This document shows, piece by piece, positions 56,022 to 64,000 of a DNA stretch of 64,000 nucleotides. The DNA is from Psychrobacter piscatorii. GTDB taxonomy: Bacteria > Pseudomonadota > Gammaproteobacteria > Pseudomonadales > Moraxellaceae. The position numbers and the translations under genes are program-made. The stretch lies in NCBI RefSeq assembly GCF_001444505.1, contig NZ_LNDJ01000107.1:1-64000 (forward strand). Reading direction: 5' to 3'. How positions within the stretch are numbered: the stretch's first letter is position 1; each line of letters starts with the position of its first letter. The notes under the pieces are model-generated. The model did not search any database. It worked only from the letters and a program-made list of their open reading frames with translations, and was not told the DNA's origin.

Positions 56022-59000
56022 ATGAAAAATTCAAGATCACTATCAGTACCAACGTATACTCCTTGGATGACATTTAAAGTCTCACCATTGGTACTGGCAT
56101 TGTCTGCAATTGGATTTGTTACCACCCATACACAAGCAGCAGTTAGCTACAATGCGCAAGGTGTTGCAAGGTACAGTACATTAGGTGATTTGTCCATTTA
56201 TCAGCCACCTGTAGGCGAGACCAAGCCTACGATCATGCTGATGTTGGATAAATCAGGCAGTATGGGCAATTTCTATAGAAATAACTATGGACGAATAGAT
56301 AGTCTATGGATCGACTACGGTAGTGCAGACTACAAGAAAGCCCCTTATTCTATAACAGAAAATAAAGAAATTGAAAAGGAAGTTTGGGTTTGTGTTGACA
56401 GAAAAGGAAATGGGGACTGTAAAAGAAATGGTTGGGAGTTGAGAACATATATTGTTACTGAATCGATCAGAACAACATATCAATATCAAACAACCACTTT
56501 AAAAGGCAAAGACAATCAACCCTGTTATTACAGTAACTCTGATATAGATACTGTCAATAAAGCTATTAACCCTCCTAATGGCGGAATCGGTGACGGTTAC
56601 CCTTCAGGATTTAAGGACAACTTTATCAGCCAGACATATTCAGATGATGGATATAGTTATGATATTACTTATTGTATAGATAGCAGTGTTCAAGATACTC
56701 GTACTGCTGCTGAAATTGCCGCAGGCGATATGCCAACCAACTGGCGTTTAGATAGAATAAGTGCTCTAAAGGCAGCTGTATTTAAACTGTTACGTAATCC
56801 CAAAATGGACGAGACGATAAGTATCGGGGCAGGTGCTTATGGATATAATGGTGGAACATACGGAAAAATTGGCGTTGCTGCCAAACCTTTGACAAAGGCT
56901 CAAAAGAATAAACTGCGCGAATATGTTGCTGGTTTGGACCCCTACGGAGGTACACCCATTGCAAAGGCTTTGGCAGAGGCAGGTGGCTATGTTTTAGGTA
57001 ATAATACCAATGTTGGTGGTGCGACCCATAGTGGTTTTTATAATACTGAGGTCGACGGTGTTATTCGCAACAGTGATAACTATATAAAACCTGAAAGCTC
57101 ACAGTGTGCAGGTACAGGTATATATATGCTGACTGATGGGCAGCCGAATAATGGCGCTTCTTATACCCAGACTATGATGCGTCCATCATTAAATAATAAT
57201 AGCTTTCAATGTAGTATTAGCTCAATGGACAATACAGGTACTGCCTCTGGAGATCAAGCACGATGGGATTGCATCGGTGAATATGCTAAAGCTTTAGGAG
57301 ATAAGGGCATCAAAACCGCTATGGTAGGTTTTGGTAGTAGCTTTGATGCTTTTAATAACTCGAATAACTATCGAACCATACAATCTGTACTGTCTGATGG
57401 TACGCCTTATGAAAAAAAATACTATCGCTGTGATCTTTTGACGGACAAGGACGCAAAAAATTCATGCAACTTAGGCATGGAATCGAATGATGATAAGACA
57501 GGGTTCACAGGTTTTGAGGGTGTCAATGAAAAAATAGGGGGCTTTGGCGAGGGTGGTTTTTATTATGCGAAAGACTCTAAGGATATCATAAATAGTGTTC
57601 TATCTTTTGTGACTAAACTTGACAACGATATAGCCAGTATCCCTTCTGGAACGATTACTATACCTCAAGATCCATTAAGCGCTCAAAATATACAGCCTTA
57701 TGCTTATCTACCTATGTTAGAACCAAAAGTAAATAGCAGTCTATTGGTGTGGCCGGGCAATCTTAAGAAGTATGAAGTCAATCAAGGAACTCTGTACGGA
57801 AAATCTACTATAGGGAATAACGTAAATACACGATTGTATGTCAGTATGGATAAAGACGGCAAAATAGATACGACTGGCAAGAAGTTTCCTGCCGATTTGA
57901 ATCCTAATGTCCGCGACTTGTGGAGTACTAAAAACTATCAGGCAGTTGACAAGGATGGTAATACAGTCAATGCCAATGACCGAATAACTGCAGGCGGGTT
58001 TTATGCTCGTCTTAAATCGCCTACGGAGGCCAGTAACTCAACTCGTTCTGTATATGTAGAAAGTGGTAGTGGTCTGAGAAAAATAGCGGTATTAAATGGT
58101 AAGTTAGTTGGGTTTAAAGACTTAGACAGCACATATGGCGCTGAACAAAAGCTATATTTGTTAAGCTTTCTAGGCTATAACATTAATGTAGATGCGGCTT
58201 TGATTAAGAAAATAAACGAGGCCAGTAATCAAGAAGCTGAGCTTGAAAATCTTATAACTACGCCAAGTGGTGAGGTTAAAGTCTTGGGTGGTGTATTACA
58301 CTCAGAGCCTACGCTTGTCAGTTATGGCGGTAAGATTAACTCTCCTAGCAAAAATACGGATTCAGACCCTAAAACGATAGATGCGGATGCAGGCCAAATT
58401 TCAAGTAATGAAAGTGATCGAGATGACTACATTATGTTTGGCTCTATGGAAGGAGCACTGCATATTGCAAAATCTGATACAGGAGAAGAAAGCTTCGCCT
58501 TCATTCCTAAACAATTTATGACCAGTCAGGCTACGCTAAGAGCATTAAAAGAGGAGACAGTAAGTACTAATATTACAATAGACAATCCACCTGTCTTTGG
58601 CGTTGACGCTCCATGGATCGCATCTGGTAGATATGATTATAAATTCAATACGGATGGTAGCGGGAGCGTAAACGCAAATACCATGAGAGTATATGGTGGC
58701 TTAAGTAAAGGTGGCGTGGGTCTATATGGATTAGATGTTAGTAAAATTAATGAACCGCAAAAATTATTTACTCTTAATGCTGGCACTGCAGGGTATGGTC
58801 GGTTAGGCATGGTTATGTCTAAGCCTGTAGTAGGAAAGATCAAAGTAGGCACCGGAGCGAATGCAACCAAGGATGTGATTATATTCGGTGGTGGATATGA
58901 TAAATGCTATGAAGATCCAACATTTAAGCTGAACTTCTCCACGAATAACTTGCCCAACTGTAATATTGCCAGTGCGCAAGGTAACGCAGTTTATATTGCA

Positions 59001-60221
59001 GATGCCATAACAGGCGAGCTCATTCTTTCTGTTTCAGGCGATAATGCGGGTGGCAAAAATGTTAGTGTATCAACGATGAACCACAGTGTCGTAAGTGAGA
59101 TTACCACGCTAGATCGTGACAATGATGGCTTTATCGATCATCTGTACTTTGGTGATCTAGGTGGACAGCTTTATCGAGTAGACTTGCAAAATGGTAGCAG
59201 TATTAGTTCAACACCCGGTATCAATACTTTCGTACGCCGAGTGAGCCGAGTGCTTAATACAAGCGGTGACAGCAGTAGTGATAATTTATCTAAGACACTA
59301 GTTGGCAAAGGCTTACAATATCGATTTTATGCTCAGCCATCAGTGAGCTTTTTTGAAGATGAAGAATCTAGTGGTAGAAGAATTGCGGTAGTTAATATTG
59401 CTTCAGGTGATCGCAGCAGTCCTTTATCACGTCACCGTAAAGATTTATCAGAAGCCAATCGTTTATTTGGCATTATAGATAGAGATTTGGTTAATAGTAA
59501 TTTATATGGCAAGGATTCAGATGATAATGATTTTCCACTCGTAAATAACGAATTGACACTTGATAAGCTAGCGTCTCTACCTTTTGATAAGGTGACTACA
59601 CCTGCAGGTGTTACTCCAGCAATAGCGAAGACTAAGTCGGGTGTATTAACAGCGATGAAGAATGGCGTGTTTTCAGGTTGGAGTTACCCACTAACCTATT
59701 TTGATGGTTACTCTAATATTAAGCATGTTAAGAGCATGGGCAAGGGCTTAGCCTTAGGTGGTGTGTACTATATGACAGCATATAGCCCTGAGATGCAGTA
59801 TGATACGACGATTAACACTTGCTCTGCACAAGTAGTCGGTGGATCAGAACGTCAATTATACTGTTTACCTTGGGGAATATGTGAAGCTGATAGTTCAAGT
59901 AACGGTACAGGTGGCTTTGTACGAGCAGGAAAAGGTATACAAGAGTTGGCGTTAGGCGCTTTTAGCAAAGACTTCACCAATGTCCAAGTACTAATAGGGA
60001 ATCAGACTTTCGCTGAGCAAGTGGTTTCTGATAACCGTACAGGGTATGGTGCTAGACAGCCCAATCCTCCTAACTCTTCTGATCCTAACGTGCTACCTCA
60101 TAGCTCTGATGGTAGTGGTACTCCATCAAAAGTAGGCGGTATGGGCACAGGAGGTATTTTCGGCAATATGAGTGGTTATAAATTATATCCTCAGCGTTGG
60201 TATGAAAAATCTCCAGACTAG
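56022..60221 (+). CDS. pilY1: Type IV pilus tip/retraction protein PilY1
   Basis: PilY1 is a large secreted tip protein that controls pilus extension and retraction, mechanosensing and adhesion. The 1399-residue product has a signal peptide (to about residue 39, THTQA). A von Willebrand A domain has MIDAS Asp76-x-Ser78-x-Ser80 (LDKSGSMG), and further Cys-containing inserts follow. A beta-propeller PilC/PilY C-terminal domain holds the calcium loop Asp1031-Asp1039 (DRDNDGFID). The last 40 residues are Gly/Pro/Ser-rich. AAGGAGT precedes the start. Confidence 0.93.
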   Translation: MKNSRSLSVPTYTPWMTFKVSPLVLALSAIGFVTTHTQAAVSYNAQGVARYSTLGDLSIYQPPVGETKPTIMLMLDKSGSMGNFYRNNYGRIDSLWIDYGSADYKKAPYSITENKEIEKEVWVCVDRKGNGDCKRNGWELRTYIVTESIRTTYQYQTTTLKGKDNQPCYYSNSDIDTVNKAINPPNGGIGDGYPSGFKDNFISQTYSDDGYSYDITYCIDSSVQDTRTAAEIAAGDMPTNWRLDRISALKAAVFKLLRNPKMDETISIGAGAYGYNGGTYGKIGVAAKPLTKAQKNKLREYVAGLDPYGGTPIAKALAEAGGYVLGNNTNVGGATHSGFYNTEVDGVIRNSDNYIKPESSQCAGTGIYMLTDGQPNNGASYTQTMMRPSLNNNSFQCSISSMDNTGTASGDQARWDCIGEYAKALGDKGIKTAMVGFGSSFDAFNNSNNYRTIQSVLSDGTPYEKKYYRCDLLTDKDAKNSCNLGMESNDDKTGFTGFEGVNEKIGGFGEGGFYYAKDSKDIINSVLSFVTKLDNDIASIPSGTITIPQDPLSAQNIQPYAYLPMLEPKVNSSLLVWPGNLKKYEVNQGTLYGKSTIGNNVNTRLYVSMDKDGKIDTTGKKFPADLNPNVRDLWSTKNYQAVDKDGNTVNANDRITAGGFYARLKSPTEASNSTRSVYVESGSGLRKIAVLNGKLVGFKDLDSTYGAEQKLYLLSFLGYNINVDAALIKKINEASNQEAELENLITTPSGEVKVLGGVLHSEPTLVSYGGKINSPSKNTDSDPKTIDADAGQISSNESDRDDYIMFGSMEGALHIAKSDTGEESFAFIPKQFMTSQATLRALKEETVSTNITIDNPPVFGVDAPWIASGRYDYKFNTDGSGSVNANTMRVYGGLSKGGVGLYGLDVSKINEPQKLFTLNAGTAGYGRLGMVMSKPVVGKIKVGTGANATKDVIIFGGGYDKCYEDPTFKLNFSTNNLPNCNIASAQGNAVYIADAITGELILSVSGDNAGGKNVSVSTMNHSVVSEITTLDRDNDGFIDHLYFGDLGGQLYRVDLQNGSSISSTPGINTFVRRVSRVLNTSGDSSSDNLSKTLVGKGLQYRFYAQPSVSFFEDEESSGRRIAVVNIASGDRSSPLSRHRKDLSEANRLFGIIDRDLVNSNLYGKDSDDNDFPLVNNELTLDKLASLPFDKVTTPAGVTPAIAKTKSGVLTAMKNGVFSGWSYPLTYFDGYSNIKHVKSMGKGLALGGVYYMTAYSPEMQYDTTINTCSAQVVGGSERQLYCLPWGICEADSSSNGTGGFVRAGKGIQELALGAFSKDFTNVQVLIGNQTFAEQVVSDNRTGYGARQPNPPNSSDPNVLPHSSDGSGTPSKVGGMGTGGIFGNMSGYKLYPQRWYEKSPD

Positions 60222-60235
60222 GAGAGGAGATAGCT

Positions 60236-60808
60236 ATGCATGATATATCTAAATTGCCTACTGACGGTTTAAGAAATAGAGGATTAAATCAAGGCTTTAC
60301 TTTAATAGAAATGCTGATTGTCGTATTTATCATCGGTATATTAGCCGCTATTGCTATTCCAAGTTACCGTGAGTATATAGTTCTCAACGCTGAGCGCAAT
60401 ACACAAGCGAAAATGCAGCAACTACAAATAGAGCTTGAACGCTGGCGTGCATCAGCGCTTACCTATAAGGGCTTTAAGCCCAAAAAAATCGACAATACAA
60501 AGAAAACAGTCTATGAATATGATAGCGGCAACACGACTATCTATGTGCCAGAGGGCAGTACAGCAGCCAACTATAGTTATAAAATCACATTAGTAGATGG
60601 TAAGATTCCTACTAAGTCTTTAGTAGTAACTGCAGGTGTCGATAATGTCACAGGTAGAAGTTGGAAGATGTTAGCCGAACCAAAAAAATCTGGTATCACT
60701 GAGTATGCGGATTATTTCTTAATGACGAGTGCTGGTGTACGCTGTCAAAGCAGTGATAAGGTACTGATCACCGCTGCTGATTGTGGCACTAACCAAGGAG
60801 AGTGGTAG
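60236..60808 (+). CDS. pilE: Type IV minor pilin PilE-like (first)
   Basis: This is a 190-residue minor pilin. The cleavage motif is [31 protein letters not shown], with Glu5 present. The globular part is Lys/Thr-rich, with two C-terminal Cys (RCQSS, ADCGTN) in the position of the pilin disulfide loop. Its leader is about 20 residues, long for a pilin. AGGAGAGGAG provides a strong ribosome-binding site. It directly follows pilY1 and precedes a second pilE-like gene. Confidence 0.82.
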   Translation: MHDISKLPTDGLRNRGLNQGFTLIEMLIVVFIIGILAAIAIPSYREYIVLNAERNTQAKMQQLQIELERWRASALTYKGFKPKKIDNTKKTVYEYDSGNTTIYVPEGSTAANYSYKITLVDGKIPTKSLVVTAGVDNVTGRSWKMLAEPKKSGITEYADYFLMTSAGVRCQSSDKVLITAADCGTNQGEW

Positions 60809-60810
60809 CA

Positions 60811-61233
60811 GTGATAGATAACACCAACGCTAATAACAATCATGGCTTTACGCTAATAGAGCTATTAATAGTAGTTGCTATTATTGGTCTCTTAGCCGCT
60901 ATCGCTTATCCCAGCTACCAAGGCTACATAGAGCGCGGCCATCGCACCGATATGATGAGTGAGATGCACAATATCGCTAGTACTATTGAAAGCCGTAAAT
61001 TGGCACAAGGTAAATATAACAGTGTTGTTACGACAGATCTTGTAGGTAATTATCCTCAAAATGATGCACTCTATACGGTTGCAATCGATCCAAATCCGCT
61101 AACGTCTCAATGGACTATCACAGCGACTCCTATACCCAGCAAGCGAATGGAAAATGATGACGAGATCAGCTTGGACTATCGAGGTTATAAATGTCGTGGC
61201 ACGACTTGTGGTACTGATGATGAATGGAAATAG
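60811..61233 (+). CDS. pilE: Type IV minor pilin PilE (second)
   Basis: The 140-residue minor pilin is close to Pil[45 protein letters not shown]. The C-terminal Cys pair KCRGTTC forms a small disulfide loop. A GTG start at 60811 is preferred because AAGGAG lies 10 bases upstream; an in-frame GTG at 60802 would be too close. It ends the operon. Together with the first PilE-like gene it gives two pilE genes in tandem. Confidence 0.88.
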   Translation: MIDNTNANNNHGFTLIELLIVVAIIGLLAAIAYPSYQGYIERGHRTDMMSEMHNIASTIESRKLAQGKYNSVVTTDLVGNYPQNDALYTVAIDPNPLTSQWTITATPIPSKRMENDDEISLDYRGYKCRGTTCGTDDEWK

Positions 61234-61276
61234 TCAGTACTGATATTTCCAATGTGACAAAAAATGTCAGTACTGA
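61234..61276. promoter_or_regulatory. Candidate activator sites (PilR-type) upstream of pilA
   Basis: The perfect palindrome TCAGTACTGA occurs twice (61234-61243, 61267-61276), centres 33 bp apart. Between them lies TGACA-N5-TGTCA (61255-61269). They are about 165-205 bp upstream of the sigma-54 site, the usual place for enhancer sites. They could also form a hairpin ending the pilE transcript. Confidence 0.4.
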
Positions 61277-61438
61277 TAAATTCGCTTTTTTAAAAAATAC
61301 ATAAGCTGACAATTTTCAGTAATCTAATAGTAACATGAATAAGAATGTATGAGTATTAATGTATTTTAAACAGTAGTAATGACTACCCAAAGTATTTTTC
61401 CGATGAAAAATGGGTTTAAATTTGGAAAATAGCAGAGA

Positions 61439-61455
61439 TTGGCATGATAAATGCT
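61439..61455 (+). promoter_or_regulatory. Sigma-54 promoter of pilA
   Basis: TTGGCATGATAAATGCT matches the YTGGCACGN4-TTGCW element, with GG and GC 10 bp apart. Transcription would start near 61466, about 88 bp before the pilA ATG. pilA in Pseudomonas is known to use such a promoter. Confidence 0.75.
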
Positions 61456-61553
61456 TTATTTAGGATAAGAAGCAAATACACTATATAACGGAAGGTAAGT
61501 TGGTAGCTCACAGCTAGCTAGGTTATTTTCTTATTATCCAAAAAGGAGTTCTT

Positions 61554-61949
61554 ATGAACACTGCACAAAAAGGTTTTACCCTTATTGAATTAATGATCGT
61601 AATCGCGATCATCGGTATCCTAGCTGCAATCGCTATTCCAGCATATCAAGATTATGTGCAAAAATCCGCAAATACTTCTTGTCAAGCTGAAGCTAAAGGC
61701 ATTGTTGGCTCTGCTATTTCAGAAATTGCTTCTTCAGGTAAGATCGAGTCTACTTTTGTATTAGATGGCTCAGGTGCTTGTGCTGAAGTTCCAACCGCAA
61801 CTTCAACAGCTTTAGCCGCAGACTCTACAAGTTTAGGTACTGATGCTTTAATTTTCACTCCAAAAACACGTGGTTCTGCTGACAAAGTTCAGAACACTTC
61901 TTGTGATCCTAATACCAGTAACTGTGAGCTTGTAGCTCCTACACCCTAA
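61554..61949 (+). CDS. pilA: Type IV major pilin PilA
   Basis: The 131-residue pilin has a short leader MNTAQKG, cleavage before Phe8, Glu12 (Glu5 of the mature chain) and the conserved helix [28 protein letters not shown] compact Ser/Thr/Ala-rich globular part has four Cys. The two late ones (NTSCDP, SNCELV) form the disulfide loop. AAGGAG lies just upstream. Its own sigma-54 promoter and terminator suggest strong independent expression, as expected for the main pilus subunit. Confidence 0.93.
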   Translation: MNTAQKGFTLIELMIVIAIIGILAAIAIPAYQDYVQKSANTSCQAEAKGIVGSAISEIASSGKIESTFVLDGSGACAEVPTATSTALAADSTSLGTDALIFTPKTRGSADKVQNTSCDPNTSNCELVAPTP

Positions 61950-62002
61950 CTAATTAAGTTTGTTAGTTTAAACGGGTAAGTAATAATCGTTATTTTTATT
62001 GG

Positions 62003-62028
62003 AAGCCAAACATTAAGTTTGGCTTTTT
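62003..62028 (+). terminator. pilA terminator
   Basis: AAGCCAAAC and GTTTGGCTT pair around ATTAA, followed by T residues. Confidence 0.85.
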
Positions 62029-62054
62029 CGTGTTTGAAACATACTTAATCTTAA

Positions 62055-62071
62055 CTGGCACACTCTCTGCA
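62055..62071 (+). promoter_or_regulatory. Sigma-54 promoter candidate of the second pilin gene
   Basis: CTGGCACACTCTCTGCA has the -24 core TGGCAC exactly and GC at the -12 position with 10 bp spacing. It lies 36 bp before the ATG at 62107, so the leader would be only about 25 nt. Confidence 0.65.
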
Positions 62072-62106
62072 CCATAGCAATTATCACATTAATTGATAAT
62101 AATGTT

Positions 62107-62508
62107 ATGAAGTATCAACATAATACTGTCGCAAATCGTCACCTGACACAATCCGGCAGCGCACAATCTGGCTATACCTTGATAGAGCTAATGATCGCCG
62201 TTGCTATCATCGGTATCTTGGCAGCGATTGCAATTCCCAGTTATAACCAGCATATCGCTAAGGCGCAGCAGGGCGCATGTATGTCTGAGGCGAAGTCCTA
62301 TAGCAACCATATCTATTATCTGCTCAACGACCAAGACGACAACACTGTCGCCACCGCACCGACACCTAGTGCCTGTCTCAGTATCACTGATGCAACGGGC
62401 TGGACTACCGACACCGCGCAGCCTATCATTGCTGTTGCAAAATCACCATCCAATGCTCGTATCGAGTGCGATATCCCTAATGGCTCGCCTTGTCGAATAT
62501 TACCTTAA
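62107..62508 (+). CDS. Second type IV pilin (PilA-like), function uncertain
   Basis: The 133-residue pilin has the cleavage motif [31 protein letters not shown]. The residue after Gly is Tyr rather than Phe, and the leader of about 21 residues is long. The globular part has Cys in [17 protein letters not shown] and SPCRILP, and ends with the disulfide close to the C-terminus. It has its own promoter candidate and terminator. It could be a minor pilin or a competence pilin (ComP-like). Confidence 0.82.
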   Translation: MKYQHNTVANRHLTQSGSAQSGYTLIELMIAVAIIGILAAIAIPSYNQHIAKAQQGACMSEAKSYSNHIYYLLNDQDDNTVATAPTPSACLSITDATGWTTDTAQPIIAVAKSPSNARIECDIPNGSPCRILP

Positions 62509-62552
62509 TCGGCTGATACCGTAGTAGCACTATTAAAAATAAAGTTTAAAAC

Positions 62553-62592
62553 AAAAAACCACCGAACAGCAGTTGCCGCTCGGTGGTTTTTT
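62553..62592. terminator. Bidirectional terminator between the second pilin and fdxA
   Basis: AAAAAACCACCGA pairs with TCGGTGGTTTTTT around a short loop. T-runs are on both strands, serving both convergent genes. Confidence 0.9.
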
Positions 62593-62621
62593 ATTAATGC
62601 GTCAAAGTGCGATCAGGCTGC

Positions 62622-62945
62622 CTACTTCTCTAAATACTGAATCTTACCCTCGACGCCGTCCCATTTGGCGGCTTCTGGCATCTGCTCTTTCATCTCTGTG
62701 ATGTTTGGCCATTTTTGTGCCAGCTCTTCATTTAGCTGAGTGAACATCTCTTGTCCTTTTGGCACTTCGTCTTCTGAGAAGATGGCATTGGCTGGACATT
62801 CAGGCTCACATAGTGCGCAGTCGATACACTCATCAGGATCAATGACAAGGAAGTTTGGGCCTTCATAAAAGCAGTCCACAGGACAGACTTCTACACAGTC
62901 GGTGTATTTGCAAAGAATGCAGTTATCTGTAACGACAAAGGTCAT
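62622..62945 (-). CDS. fdxA: Seven-iron ferredoxin FdxA
   Basis: The 107-residue [3Fe-4S][4Fe-4S] ferredoxin starts [25 protein letters not shown]. The second cluster motif [12 protein letters not shown] follows, and a C-terminal extension typical of Azotobacter FdI-type proteins ends the chain. It is an electron carrier in the cytoplasm. It lies 97 bp after the mutS end, in the same direction, and is often found beside mutS in Pseudomonas and Acinetobacter. Confidence 0.95.
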   Translation of the reverse strand: MTFVVTDNCILCKYTDCVEVCPVDCFYEGPNFLVIDPDECIDCALCEPECPANAIFSEDEVPKGQEMFTQLNEELAQKWPNITEMKEQMPEAAKWDGVEGKIQYLEK

Positions 62946-63042
62946 AGTGATGTCTACCTGTTATTGATTTGGCTTTTGGCTAAATAGAATAGTCGAAAAT
63001 AAAACGTATTTTAGCGCCTTTACTACGATTTGACAAATCCCT

Positions 63043-64000
63043 TTAATGACTAATGATTTTCTTTAAATGATAGATCAAATCATGCGCTTGCTTGGGGGTC
63101 AGGCTATCAGGATCAATGGCGCTCAGCTCGTCTTCTATGCTAAATAACTGATTTTGCTTTAGATTACCCGCTATATTTGGTGATTGTACTATGTAACTAG
63201 CCTGCTGCTCTTGAACCAAATTGTTGTTAGACTCTCGCTGTTTATCCGTTACTGAATTAGCTAAGTCATTTTTATCATCAACTTCATTAATAGCAACTTT
63301 TTCATTTTCTGCTTTTAGATTGTCTATCAAGTAACGTTTGGCATCATTTAATACTTGAGTGGGGATACCCGCCATCTTCGCGACATGCAATCCAAAGCTT
63401 GAATTTGCTGCGCCCTCACAGATCTGATGAAGGAGAAGTAACTGACCATCGATTTCACTAGCGGCGACGTGGACGTTACGAATTTCGTCACTTGTCTGTC
63501 CCAATTGCGTCAGCTCAAAATAATGAGTGGCAAATAACGTCAGGCAGCCAATATCGACTAGACGGTTGACACAAGCATGAGCGATTGCCAAACCATCTGT
63601 GGTGGCGGTACCACGTCCGACCTCATCCATTAATACCAGTGATTTATGGGTCGCTTGATTTAATATATTGGCTGTCTCTATCATCTCTACCATAAAAGTA
63701 GATTTGCCACCAGCTAAATCATCTGCGGAGCCGATACGGGTAAAGATACGGTCAATATCACCAATATGTGCATGCTCAGCGGGCACAAAGCTGCCGCAAT
63801 GAGCGAGCAGTACAATCAGCGCCGTTTGGCGCATATAGGTAGATTTCCCCCCCATGTTAGGGCCAGTGATGAGGAGCAGTCTTTCAGGATGTCCTTTTTC
63901 AGCGTCATCAACATGGGCACTACCCAGCACGCAGTCGTTCGCGACAAAATAATTTGTACTTGATGCAGCACCGTTCCGATTGTTCGCGTTCGCTTGATTT
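63043..64000 (-). CDS. mutS: DNA mismatch repair protein MutS, 3' part
   Basis: MutS recognises mismatches and starts repair with MutL. This is the C-terminal 318 residues; the gene continues beyond the window. Visible are Walker [24 protein letters not shown], Walker [13 protein letters not shown] with the [10 protein letters not shown] motif, and the H-loop [12 protein letters not shown]. The C-terminal helix-turn-helix dimer segment and a long Asp/Asn-rich spacer (about 210-270 from the ATPase) come before the end. The frame has no stop up to position 64000. Confidence 0.96.
   Translation of the reverse strand, partial: NQANANNRNGAASSTNYFVANDCVLGSAHVDDAEKGHPERLLLITGPNMGGKSTYMRQTALIVLLAHCGSFVPAEHAHIGDIDRIFTRIGSADDLAGGKSTFMVEMIETANILNQATHKSLVLMDEVGRGTATTDGLAIAHACVNRLVDIGCLTLFATHYFELTQLGQTSDEIRNVHVAASEIDGQLLLLHQICEGAANSSFGLHVAKMAGIPTQVLNDAKRYLIDNLKAENEKVAINEVDDKNDLANSVTDKQRESNNNLVQEQQASYIVQSPNIAGNLKQNQLFSIEDELSAIDPDSLTPKQAHDLIYHLKKIISH

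Overview
The window looks like a chromosomal segment of a Psychrobacter-like gammaproteobacterium (Moraxellaceae). The basis is protein-level recognition: WS/DGAT wax-ester synthase, RpoN followed by HPF, a dispersed type II secretion gene set, Moraxellaceae-style type IV pilus minor-pilin genes, and moderate GC with A/T-rich intergenic DNA. This is from reading alone; no database search was run. Most of it is ordinary core genome. The accessory parts are an IS607-type element with TnpB, a divergent McrBC pair, a pair of Correia-like palindromic repeats and the pilin locus.

Layout. 0.2-4.2 kb: lptM-like, lysA, dapF, xerC (cell wall precursor synthesis and chromosome dimer resolution). 4.2-8 kb: a nitrilase-family amidase, rpoN (sigma-54) and hpf. 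8-10.4 kb, minus strand: a TusA-like protein, rpoH, a DUF423 protein and thiS. 10.7-16.4 kb: bepA-like protease, yqeY-like, rpsU, two lipoproteins (one a cytochrome c5), tsaD, crcB. 16.5-24.7 kb: a small lipoprotein, metR, potABC, beta-carbonic anhydrase, gloA, an MscS channel and a cytochrome c'. 25-33 kb: hemF, ribA, dxs, suhB, a wax-ester synthase, thiG. 33-47 kb: gspE, the IS607 element, a DUF4442 protein, mcrBC, a tRNA cluster (Pro-Arg-His), an AraC regulator, an unrecognised gene, gspF and gspG. 47-52.6 kb: a standalone DsbD alpha domain, full-length dsbD, pldA, comF. 52.9-62.5 kb: fimU-pilV-pilW-pilX-pilY1-pilE-pilE, then pilA and a second stand-alone pilin. 62.6-64 kb: fdxA and the 3' part of mutS, which runs off the window.

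How the parts work together. Sequences matching the sigma-54 -24/-12 consensus, with exact 10-nt GG-to-GC spacing, sit before the fimU operon, before pilA and before the extra pilin, and rpoN is in the same window. Type IV pilus expression is therefore probably under RpoN, and for pilA also under a PilR-type activator. GspE, GspF and GspG are parts of one secretion machine but lie at three separate places. The two most unusual items are the McrB protein, which has about 220 residues between Walker A and Walker B and no N-terminal DNA-binding domain, and the duplicated DsbD alpha domain directly upstream of dsbD. A third is a 147-bp near-palindromic repeat, present twice in opposite orientation at about 94 percent identity.
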